Below, piece after piece: positions 1 through 6,782 of a stretch of DNA of 42,513 bases (within the stretch, counting starts at the first letter, position 1; each line of letters begins with the position of its first letter). Location: NCBI GenBank assembly GCA_002722705.1, contig PBMP01000092.1, forward strand, positions 1-42,513, in the 5' to 3' direction. Made by a program: the position numbers and the translations under genes. The notes under the pieces are model-generated. The model ran no database searches, had not been told where the DNA came from, and worked only from the letters and a program-made list of their open reading frames with translations. The DNA comes from Pseudobdellovibrionaceae bacterium (lineage in GTDB: Bacteria; Bdellovibrionota; UBA1018; UBA6935).

Positions 1-273
1 GCTGGCGAAGGCAATGGTTATTACGACCAGGTGTTACAGTCCATCGACCCTGAGATCATGCATGGGTTCGTCATTGGTCAACACGGTGACGGCGGTGCTC
101 GACGCTACGGTAATAACGTGGGCTCGTGTGGTGGTGGTGGTGGTGGCCTTGGCTTCTTGGCTGGCAAGCACCAATACTCCGGCAACGGTTACGGGGCTGG
201 CGGTACCACATGGGGAACTGTGGAAGAAGGTCGGGGCAACCCCGGCTTGGTGTCGATTGTGAAGATCGGCTGA
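1..273 (+). CDS. C-terminal end of a glycine-rich phage structural protein (partial)
   Basis: The frame is open from the first base and ends at TGA 271-273, so only the last 90 residues are present. They are very rich in glycine (a run of six near the middle) with scattered Tyr, Asn and His, and end in NPGLVSIVKIG. Glycine-rich, low-complexity C-termini of this kind are common in tail fibre, tail tip and baseplate proteins, which is the basis for the tentative assignment. No catalytic motif is visible. A hairpin with a T-tract follows directly, so this is the last gene of its transcript. The rest of the gene lies outside the window. Confidence 0.55.
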   Translation, partial: AGEGNGYYDQVLQSIDPEIMHGFVIGQHGDGGARRYGNNVGSCGGGGGGLGFLAGKHQYSGNGYGAGGTTWGTVEEGRGNPGLVSIVKIG

Positions 274-280
274 CGTAAAA

Positions 281-318
281 AAGGAGGAGGGTGAAAGCCC
301 TCCCCCGTTCTCTTTTTA
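281..318 (+). terminator. Rho-independent terminator after the glycine-rich gene
   Basis: GGAGGG and CCCTCC form a short GC stem around TGAAAG, followed after a few bases by a CTCTTTTT tract. It sits directly downstream of the stop at 273. Confidence 0.6.
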
Positions 319-333
319 ATGGAATATCAATAA

Positions 334-1008
334 ATGAACAACCCATCGAAAGGTCTTTTTGTCGTAAACAACCTCCATCCTCATCGTCACGAGGCAGGTC
401 GTTTTTACTGTCGAATTCAATCTTGCAGTGTCGCCACGTCCACTGTTCCCGGTCGTTCTCGACTCGCTACGTACCGCGTTGGTTTCTGGAAAGAACAACC
501 GACGAACGACACCGAGTTCGGGACCATTGAAACATTCCGCGATGCTAAGAGTGGGACCCGCGATTTCTTTTTCTTCCTGCCGCCAAAATCACTGAATAGC
601 AACGGTTTGGAGAAAGCGTGTCGGGATCATTTCTTGACCAAGGTTCTTCTGGGAGAGAAACAGCCGAACTACATCGAACAGATGAATCGGTTGAAAGAGA
701 ACGCAGATGGTGTGGAGCGCTATCAGTCCAAGACCTCTACCCATTTCCTTGCTGTGTCAAAAATCATTCATGTCTACGGTTTGAATTCGACCGATGGTCG
801 AGCGCTTGAGATCGCTGTCAACCAATGCATGTACGAAGGCAATGTCGTTGACCGCGTTACCCGAGAGCCTCTGATCGACATTGACTATTCTAAGGGTCCT
901 ATTGGTTTCGAACACGTCTATGAAGATGGTCCTTCCATGGTCGAGGCAGCACAGCGCCACTGGGATCGTAAAGACGTCCGAACCAAGATCATATCCATCA
1001 ACGGGTGA
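334..1008 (+). CDS. Hypothetical protein upstream of the endolysin
   Basis: 224 residues starting at ATG 334. Its stop (TGA 1006-1008) overlaps the GTG start of the endolysin gene, so the two are translationally coupled. The protein is soluble, mixed alpha/beta in composition, with no signal peptide or membrane segment. I recognise no family. Its position between a structural gene and the endolysin suggests a virion or lysis-timing role, but nothing in the sequence shows this. The ribosome-binding site before ATG 334 is weak. Confidence 0.7.
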   Translation: MNNPSKGLFVVNNLHPHRHEAGRFYCRIQSCSVATSTVPGRSRLATYRVGFWKEQPTNDTEFGTIETFRDAKSGTRDFFFFLPPKSLNSNGLEKACRDHFLTKVLLGEKQPNYIEQMNRLKENADGVERYQSKTSTHFLAVSKIIHVYGLNSTDGRALEIAVNQCMYEGNVVDRVTREPLIDIDYSKGPIGFEHVYEDGPSMVEAAQRHWDRKDVRTKIISING

Positions 1009-1721
1009 GTGAAATGACTAAAGACGAAATTATGGAACTCCAGCGCCAGCTGGCTAATGCAGGTTTTTATGAAGGACTGATTGATGGTCTGTGGGGACCG
1101 ATGTCAGAAGCCGCCATGAAGGCCTCTATGAGCGCCGCACAGCTGCGCAAAGAACAATGTGTACCATCGCAACCAGTTACCTCTGGAAACGGCATGGTGG
1201 TGGCCTGGGGAGCTCGAGTATCGCGCACCTTCATTGACCGAGTGATCTGGATTCAACAGAACCTTGGAATGCCGAGTGAGGGGGTCAATTGGCTGATGGC
1301 GTGCATGGCTTGGGAGTCTGCCGAGTCGTTCTCTCCGTCCATTGTCAACATGGCGGGATCGGGTGCGGTGGGATTGATTCAATTCATGCCTCGCACCGCA
1401 ATTGGTCTCGGTACGTCGTCCGAAGAATTGGCTCGGATGTCGGCAGAGGACCAACTCAACTACGTCTATCGCTACTTCCTTCCTTACAAAGGTCGGCTTC
1501 GTAACCTGGGTGATGTCTACATGGCTATTCTGTGGCCGGCGGGCATTGGTAAGGCTGACGACTGGACACTTTGGGATCGTAACAAGCGACCCACCACCTA
1601 TCGTCAGAATGCCGGACTGGATTTGAACAAGGACGGTTTGGTTACGCGGTCTGAGTGTCTGGCCAAGATCCGTGAGAAGTACAACCGGGGTCTCTCCACT
1701 GAGTTCCGTGCGGTAATCTGA
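1005..1721 (+). CDS. Endolysin: peptidoglycan-binding domain plus lytic transglycosylase
   Basis: 238 residues that should cut the glycan strands of host peptidoglycan at lysis. Residues 6-45 form a peptidoglycan-binding-domain-1 fold (LQRQLANAGFYEGLIDGLWG is its typical helix and loop). Residues 75-200 are a lysozyme-like SLT domain: Glu104 in ACMAWESAE is the likely catalytic acid, followed by GAVGLIQFMPRTA (120-132), the usual SLT signature. Near the C-terminus DLNKDGLVTRSE (206-217) fits an EF-hand calcium loop. There is no signal peptide, so export needs a holin. The GTG at 1005 overlaps the previous stop; ATG 1014 is an alternative start three codons later. The modular order resembles the endolysins of giant Pseudomonas phages. 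Confidence 0.9.
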   Translation: MSEMTKDEIMELQRQLANAGFYEGLIDGLWGPMSEAAMKASMSAAQLRKEQCVPSQPVTSGNGMVVAWGARVSRTFIDRVIWIQQNLGMPSEGVNWLMACMAWESAESFSPSIVNMAGSGAVGLIQFMPRTAIGLGTSSEELARMSAEDQLNYVYRYFLPYKGRLRNLGDVYMAILWPAGIGKADDWTLWDRNKRPTTYRQNAGLDLNKDGLVTRSECLAKIREKYNRGLSTEFRAVI

Positions 1722-1731
1722 GTTGCGACAT

Positions 1732-1757
1732 AAACGGAACCCGCAAGGGTTCCGTTT
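1732..1757. terminator. Bidirectional terminator between endolysin and the lysis genes
   Basis: Perfect 10-bp stem AACGGAACCC / GGGTTCCGTT with a GCAA tetraloop, with A-rich and T-rich flanks. It separates the converging endolysin gene (+) and the gene ending at 1764 (-) and can serve both. Confidence 0.85.
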
Positions 1758-1763
1758 TATGCG

Positions 1764-2204
1764 CTAAAGCAGTTCCAGTACGTGCTTGAGAAGCCCCGGT
1801 ATCAGACCCGCGTCGACCGCAGCGGGATCTGTAACCGCCATGGTTCCGTACGCCAAGGTGATAATGAAGGCGACTACGACCAAAGCAAAGGCGGCAACCA
1901 CCAATACGCTAAGCGCATTGTGTTCGGTTGCGTCGGAACGATCATCAGACCTTCTATCAATCGAATTGCTTGGAGGAACTGGACAAGCGGGTTGGAGATC
2001 ATTCAGTGGCATGGTGAAAATATAACTTGCTTTGTTTGCAGGAAGAGAACTGATCCTCTCCTCGACAGACTTGCCGGAGTCAGACAATGTTACAGCGAGA
2101 TCGTCCGGCAATCCCAAGTTAACAAAACACATGACAGAAACGCCCCAGGGGTACTCTCCCAGCGATTTCTCACCGGCTTCATGAACGGCTTGGAATACAT
2201 TCAT
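1764..2204 (-). CDS. One-TM membrane protein beside the spanins (holin candidate)
   Basis: 146 residues, started by ATG 2204 with a strong GGGAGG site five bases upstream. Residues 1-95 are polar and soluble; residues 98-119 are a single hydrophobic segment (LSVLVVAAFALVVVAF core), followed by a 27-residue tail. It is the last gene of a minus-strand group holding the i-spanin and o-spanin and faces the endolysin gene. Lysis cassettes normally include a holin and this is the only other membrane protein here, so it is a holin candidate. The large N-terminal soluble part and single TM are unlike the best-known holins, so the call is inference from context. Confidence 0.7.
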   Translation of the reverse strand: MNVFQAVHEAGEKSLGEYPWGVSVMCFVNLGLPDDLAVTLSDSGKSVEERISSLPANKASYIFTMPLNDLQPACPVPPSNSIDRRSDDRSDATEHNALSVLVVAAFALVVVAFIITLAYGTMAVTDPAAVDAGLIPGLLKHVLELL

Positions 2205-2213
2205 GATACCTCC

Positions 2214-2525
2214 CTATTGACCTTCTTTCTTCAAGGCCTCCATTTCTTTTTTCCAATCACGTAAAGCGCGGAGTCTGACGCTACATTGATGGGCTAACTT
2301 AACCTGCTCGCGATAAGACTTGCTAACCAAGTACAACTTGCCCCCAATGTCGGCCCGGTTGTATTCGGCCCGTGATGGTGGTTTGGCAATGTCGCAGTCC
2401 TTGAGTAGCTCGTCTCGGGGTGTAGTGAATGTAATTGACGACGTGGTTTCTTCTTTAGCGAACCACTTACAACCGCTGGTCATCAACAGAACAGTTACTA
2501 CGAGTGCTCCTAGTGTGAATTTCAT
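2214..2525 (-). CDS. o-spanin, Rz1-like outer-membrane lipoprotein
   Basis: 103 residues from ATG 2525. The N-terminus is a lipoprotein signal (MKFTLGALVVTVLLMTSGC) with the lipidated Cys at residue 19; Thr at the -3 position is slightly atypical for a lipobox. The mature part is short and charged, with a helical C-terminus. The ATG overlaps the stop of the preceding i-spanin gene as ATGA, the usual tight Rz/Rz1 coupling. Together they would fuse inner and outer membranes in the last step of lysis. A longer frame starting nine codons upstream is open but lies inside the i-spanin gene and would bury the signal peptide. Confidence 0.85.
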   Translation of the reverse strand: MKFTLGALVVTVLLMTSGCKWFAKEETTSSITFTTPRDELLKDCDIAKPPSRAEYNRADIGGKLYLVSKSYREQVKLAHQCSVRLRALRDWKKEMEALKKEGQ

Positions 2526-3091
2526 TTTTCCGGGACCTCTTCTGGTTGACACTCCGCTGCATCTGGCGTGGCGGCACAGTATGCTTTCCAGTTGGTGTCT
2601 TGAACAAGGTCAGCAATTTCCATTTGCTTTTTGGTTTCGTTTATCACAGTGGCTGTGGTTTGACGTAGTTCTTGACGCAGGTCATCGACTACTTCAGACG
2701 CAGGAGTAATGGTCACTGTGACCGGCTGTGTTGGCTCAACTGGATCGAGTACGGAAGTAGGTCTGGGCGGTGAAACATTCAACTTAAACCCAGTGACACA
2801 CTTGTCGTTGTACCGTTCCACGATGTCGGCGTACCGAGCATCTGCATCTTCTGCCAGCTCGGAGGCGTTCAATTCAATCTCGGTGATCTCTGAATCTGTC
2901 TCGCTACCGATGTTGTTGTTGATTGCATCGATCGTATTGAGATTGTTCAACTGGGTTTGCGCTGCCTTGAGGTCTGCCTTCAACCCAGTATTTACCTCGA
3001 TCAGCTGGGCATTCTTCTGGTCGGTGTAGTACAGGAGACCACTCAACAGTGTGATTACCGCGATAAATGCAGTGTAAATGATTTTGTTCAT
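2522..3091 (-). CDS. i-spanin, Rz-like inner-membrane subunit
   Basis: 189 residues with one N-terminal membrane anchor (about residues 4-22) and a periplasmic domain predicted to be mostly helical: heptad-like stretches around residues 28-60 and 130-165, separated by a proline-rich part (SPPRPTSVLDPVEPTQPVT). This is the classic Rz layout of anchor plus coiled coils. The stop codon overlaps the start of the lipoprotein gene by ATGA. The paired lipoprotein is what makes the assignment firm, since spanins are poorly conserved in sequence. Confidence 0.85.
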   Translation of the reverse strand: MNKIIYTAFIAVITLLSGLLYYTDQKNAQLIEVNTGLKADLKAAQTQLNNLNTIDAINNNIGSETDSEITEIELNASELAEDADARYADIVERYNDKCVTGFKLNVSPPRPTSVLDPVEPTQPVTVTITPASEVVDDLRQELRQTTATVINETKKQMEIADLVQDTNWKAYCAATPDAAECQPEEVPEK

Positions 3092-3101
3092 GGTTTTCTA
3101 C

Positions 3102-3689
3102 CTATGCAGGGAAATCGTTAAGTAGCTCTAGGTATTTGTGGTACCCCACTACAATTGCATCTACAGAGTGTTCGTCCAGTAACTGAACGTCAGCGTCGAC
3201 AGTGAAGCACTTGTCTTTCTCAAGGACCTCTAGCAATCCCTTTTTAACGTCTTCTTTTGTCTTTCCTCGACCGGATACCCCAACTGCCAATTTGGCGGTA
3301 GTCGGATCAACTCCTTCTAGTGGCATCGCGGGATCGTATTCAAACACCGCGTTTCTAAGATTCGCGTATCCTTCCGTCAAGCTCCCGAAGGCTTTGGCGA
3401 AAGAGCCCATATACGGCGTCTCTGCGATAACGCTGTGTGGTTCGATGTCGTCCAGGAGTGCCTTGAATGCGTGGCGATGCGCCAACATCTTGGCAAAGTG
3501 ATCCCCGTGAACCTTCCGGACATCAACCTGTCCCCTGGACATACGCGAGGCTGATACTGTACGCACCTCTACCACCCGCACGGTGGCATCGATTAAGGAC
3601 ACCTCGAATACTGCATAACCCAGTGTGTCGCTACCTGGGTCAATTGCACAGTACCGATAAATCGTGCCGGTTTTTGGTAGAGATAGCAT
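3102..3689 (-). CDS. RuvC-like Holliday junction resolvase
   Basis: 195 residues of the RNase H-like resolvase fold. AIDPGSDTLGYAVFE holds the first catalytic Asp (D17) in the typical beta-hairpin, E90 in SVIAETPYMG is the second acidic residue, and DEHSVDAIVVGYHKY near the C-terminus (D172, D177) supplies the third and fourth. Such phage enzymes cut branched DNA formed in recombination and before packaging. The start at ATG 3689 has an AAGGATG site upstream. It lies in a minus-strand run between presumed virion genes and the lysis genes, separated from the spanin gene by 10 bases. Confidence 0.85.
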   Translation of the reverse strand: MLSLPKTGTIYRYCAIDPGSDTLGYAVFEVSLIDATVRVVEVRTVSASRMSRGQVDVRKVHGDHFAKMLAHRHAFKALLDDIEPHSVIAETPYMGSFAKAFGSLTEGYANLRNAVFEYDPAMPLEGVDPTTAKLAVGVSGRGKTKEDVKKGLLEVLEKDKCFTVDADVQLLDEHSVDAIVVGYHKYLELLNDFPA

Positions 3690-3699
3690 AACAACATCC

Positions 3700-4566
3700 T
3701 TATGGAACCGTTGTCACCGAACTGGTGTCGATACCCACCATGGGCTCGTTGGCACCTACTTCGATACTGGTTTCGAAACCTTCGGTGATGAAGGCAATCG
3801 GGTAGTGCGTGGTGATGTGACTGTGAATCTGACAGCCGATGACTTCGGTGTAGTTGAAGGTCGTGTTGCCAGCGCCCTGACCAGTGGCATTGGAATCAAC
3901 GCCGGTGCACAGGGAAATCTCGGAGATAACGGCTTCTTCTTCGTTGCCGAAGAGAATGTTCGCCACATTCAAATACTCGACCACGTCGTTCGCGTCGAAC
4001 GACAGCGTCATCGGAAGCGACACGGACAAGTAGTCGCCGGTGCTGGTCACAACACCTGTAGAGCTCGGTGCTGGGGGGACCGGGTTCAGGTTGGCAGACG
4101 TCGCCACAAAAGGCGTTGTTGTCGGCAGGCCGTCGGTCACCACGGTGCGGTTCTTCTGAATGGCTGTGCTCGGCAACACCAGTCGCTTACCGTAGTAGGC
4201 AACGTAGTTGATGTTGTTGTGTGTCTCGAGGCGTCGCAGACAGTAACGAGCACGCTGGATGGACGTCAAGTCGTCGTTGATCTCACGCAGTACAAACGGC
4301 ATTTGATCGAACAGGGCGAAATCGGTTGTCCGGTGTTTCAGCGGCGCCACGTATGGCTTGCTGTCAGCACCGATCTTGATGCCGTGGCCGCCGCGACCAA
4401 TGACGTAATAGCCCAACACCGGAACTTGGCTGGCGCTGGGGAGAACGCCTGCTTGGATGCCCAGTTTCTCGTTGAGCGTGGTGTGTTCATCGTACACGTG
4501 CGGTTTGCCGGTCAGCTTGGCTGTCTGGGTTTCATTTGCCAGAATCGTTCTGGTTACAATTTTCAT
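3700..4566 (-). CDS. Probable virion structural protein
   Basis: 288 residues from ATG 4566 (AAGG upstream); the frame extends to a TTG at 4599 but that start is less likely. The N-terminal half has YYVIGRGGHGIKIG and PLKHRTTDFALFDQMPF, the middle is a Pro/Thr/Ser-rich linker, and the C-terminal half is beta-rich (SVSLPMTLSFDANDVVEYL). There is no signal or membrane segment. I do not recognise a named family. Ten bases separate it from the RuvC-like gene, and the large gene upstream ends 74 bases before it, so the three may be transcribed together. Confidence 0.65.
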   Translation of the reverse strand: MKIVTRTILANETQTAKLTGKPHVYDEHTTLNEKLGIQAGVLPSASQVPVLGYYVIGRGGHGIKIGADSKPYVAPLKHRTTDFALFDQMPFVLREINDDLTSIQRARYCLRRLETHNNINYVAYYGKRLVLPSTAIQKNRTVVTDGLPTTTPFVATSANLNPVPPAPSSTGVVTSTGDYLSVSLPMTLSFDANDVVEYLNVANILFGNEEEAVISEISLCTGVDSNATGQGAGNTTFNYTEVIGCQIHSHITTHYPIAFITEGFETSIEVGANEPMVGIDTSSVTTVP

Positions 4567-4612
4567 AAACGAGAAAACCTTAGTCGGTGAAGTTGGCAAC
4601 AGCGCCTATCAC

Positions 4613-4618
4613 ATTATA
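4613..4618 (-). promoter_or_regulatory. Possible -10 element upstream of the 288-residue gene
   Basis: On the minus strand the 74-base gap contains a perfect TATAAT about 47 bases upstream of ATG 4566. No convincing -35 box sits 16-18 bases further up, so this is a weak call. Confidence 0.3.
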
Positions 4619-4640
4619 GTGCAGGCGCCAGGGGGTGATG

Positions 4641-6740
4641 TCACTGTTCGGGGAAATTGTCCGTTATGGTCGTGATGTCAATTCGCGGATTGGCAATACG
4701 GTGCTTAACGACAATGCCGGAGGAAGACGAGACGTCCAAGCAAGCGTTGATGGAGATAGAGTCAAACAGCTTCTCTCCGAAGTTGAGACGTGCCCCGTAG
4801 GGAGCCTCGTATTCGAGAGACGACAGGAGCTTGGTATCGACCTCCAACACCTCCACGGGGACCGCTTTCACGACCTCCTTGTCTTTCAACAAGGTATCGT
4901 CCCGCCCGGTTCGAATGGCCGGCCAATCCAAGTACACGAACGCGCCATTGTTAATGGTCTTGAGGTACTGGATGCTGTAACTACTCAGCTGCGTCATCAG
5001 TCGGATCAATGCGTCCTGAAGGTCCTTCAGAGTGATGCGTGTCGTAAGGTTAGCACCTGTGGCCACCGTCAACAACTCAGAAGACAACAGCTCCATGTCC
5101 AGGATACTAAGGTCGTCGATCAACAGACCCCGTTCTTCCAACCATTCCTCATAGGACTCACCGGCATCGATGTTACAGACCACGTCCTTGTACAAATACA
5201 TGACCATGTTTTCTGTTTGACCACGCGCAGTCATATCTTCGCGATACCCGTACATGCCACGATGACCCAGCAGTCTCTGGTGGATCTCGTAGCACGCGTC
5301 GTAAAACGCCTCAGTTGAGATATAGCGTCCGATTGGAGGGTTGTCCGACAACGCAGCTGAGATCAAGCGGTCCGACACGTGTTCCGACTGTACGTACTGG
5401 CGAATTTCAGAAACCGTCGGTAGCGGATGTTTTCTAATCCGCATCACAGGGATCTCTGGGATCGTCTCCATTTTGACATTGTGCGCCCGGTTGAGCGTGT
5501 AGAAATACAGTACCACCGCGTCCCTGGCGTTAACTTGGATCTTTTCCCCTGTCTTGGGGTTAGTGACCGTCAAGATGGTAGGGTAGCGATCCGTTGCGCC
5601 AAAATAGATCCAGTGGTTCAGCAGTGTGTCAGCCAATGTAAACGACGAGCTGTCTGACAAATCCACCACCGAAGACTCGAGCATTTTGGTAGGCAAGAGG
5701 TTCTGGTTAGAAGCCTGCATTAGCTCGATGGCTTCCTTCTCTGCCTCGGGTAGGTCTAACAAGTTACCCTTGGCCAGACCAATGCCCTTGTCCAAAAGTT
5801 CGCCCACTGAGATGGGTTCGCCTTCCAAAGAAAGGTAGTCGAGGTTCAACGGATTGCCCATCATTTCCACAGACGGCAATATATTTTCAAGTTGTCCCTC
5901 AAGATTATGACGAATGTCAAACGAGGTCAGAGGGATAGAGCGCTCGGTCAGAATCCGATCGATCAACAGGTTGAACGTCTCCTGCTTACCGGCGTTCCTG
6001 ACCAGCCAACGAATGTTTCTATAAAGGAACAGCTGTTGGCGCTTGTTCAGATAGTCGACATACACATCGAGTCGACCGTTACTGGCGAGATACTCTCGGA
6101 TGTGATAGCTGTGAACATAGTTGGTTCGGCAGTTTCCGAGACGCATGTTCAACACGGCTGTAGGCATCGACGCAAACAACAGACCCAACATCGACGCCAT
6201 GTAGAGCTCGTCGGTAACCTCATATCCGCGAACATGCCAACGGTAGAAGAACGCGTTGATCCACGTTTGGATTTTGGGTATCAAGTTGAGCTCATTGGAC
6301 TCGACCAGACTGGTGTCGAAATGGAGGATGGTATGATTCTCAGCCTCAATCGCCTCTGTCATGTCGATTGGGTATAGTATGCCAAAAATCAGGGCCTCTT
6401 GCTCTGGGAAGCGGCGAACCAAGTCGTTATAATACCGCGTGCCATATTGGTACTCTTTAGCTGTTGCGCGGTGAATTTCCAGATTGGCCTTGTTGAACAG
6501 AATTTCTTCCAACGTGTCCATCGATACAATGCGCATAGCGACGTCGGTCGCATGGTACTGACCGTTAAGGTTCAGGTAATACTTCCAAGTGCGCGGGTTG
6601 GCAGCGTCGAACGGCACATTGGGATAGTACGTAGTGACGTACTTGTTGATTGATCCCGCAGTGTACTCGTCTTTAACTACCAGCGTCTTACACAGTTTGA
6701 ACGTGTCCGCTAGGTAGATTTCGTAATACGTATTGGACAT
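4641..6740 (-). CDS. Large presumed virion protein (699 residues)
   Basis: The start at ATG 6740 is fixed by an excellent AGGAGG site eight bases upstream; the frame is open another 65 codons but those would run into the divergent portal gene. The protein opens with MSNTYYEIYLADTFKLCKTL, is soluble, and mixes helical stretches with beta-rich parts (TVTNPKTGEKIQVNARDAVVLYFYTL in pieces around residues 385-415). No catalytic motif is recognisable. Size and neighbours (portal on one side, a presumed virion protein on the other) suggest a structural role such as neck, tail or baseplate. This is inference from position. Confidence 0.7.
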   Translation of the reverse strand: MSNTYYEIYLADTFKLCKTLVVKDEYTAGSINKYVTTYYPNVPFDAANPRTWKYYLNLNGQYHATDVAMRIVSMDTLEEILFNKANLEIHRATAKEYQYGTRYYNDLVRRFPEQEALIFGILYPIDMTEAIEAENHTILHFDTSLVESNELNLIPKIQTWINAFFYRWHVRGYEVTDELYMASMLGLLFASMPTAVLNMRLGNCRTNYVHSYHIREYLASNGRLDVYVDYLNKRQQLFLYRNIRWLVRNAGKQETFNLLIDRILTERSIPLTSFDIRHNLEGQLENILPSVEMMGNPLNLDYLSLEGEPISVGELLDKGIGLAKGNLLDLPEAEKEAIELMQASNQNLLPTKMLESSVVDLSDSSSFTLADTLLNHWIYFGATDRYPTILTVTNPKTGEKIQVNARDAVVLYFYTLNRAHNVKMETIPEIPVMRIRKHPLPTVSEIRQYVQSEHVSDRLISAALSDNPPIGRYISTEAFYDACYEIHQRLLGHRGMYGYREDMTARGQTENMVMYLYKDVVCNIDAGESYEEWLEERGLLIDDLSILDMELLSSELLTVATGANLTTRITLKDLQDALIRLMTQLSSYSIQYLKTINNGAFVYLDWPAIRTGRDDTLLKDKEVVKAVPVEVLEVDTKLLSSLEYEAPYGARLNFGEKLFDSISINACLDVSSSSGIVVKHRIANPRIDITTITDNFPEQ

Positions 6741-6782
6741 TAATCTGTCCTCCTGAACACAGAGAAAGCGAGAGAGTGTAAC
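6741..6782. promoter_or_regulatory. 42-base divergent intergenic region between portal and the 699-residue gene
   Basis: The gap carries AGGAGG for the minus gene and a weaker GAGAG site for the portal gene. There is no room for two ordinary sigma70 promoters, so at least one promoter must lie inside a coding region or be a short phage-specific element. Confidence 0.45.

Noticed and set aside
71..346. Minus-strand frame with a run of six His
   Set aside because: It is the reverse of the Gly codons (GGT repeats) of the structural gene at 1-273, which has the better frame and a terminator after it.
4599..4599. TTG as start of the 288-residue gene, and similar upstream TTG or ATG starts at 6935, 18084, 23480 and 28887
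   Set aside because: The internal ATGs (4566, 6740, 18051, 23300, 28878) have ribosome-binding sites at proper spacing, while the upstream extensions do not or would run deep into neighbouring genes or promoters.
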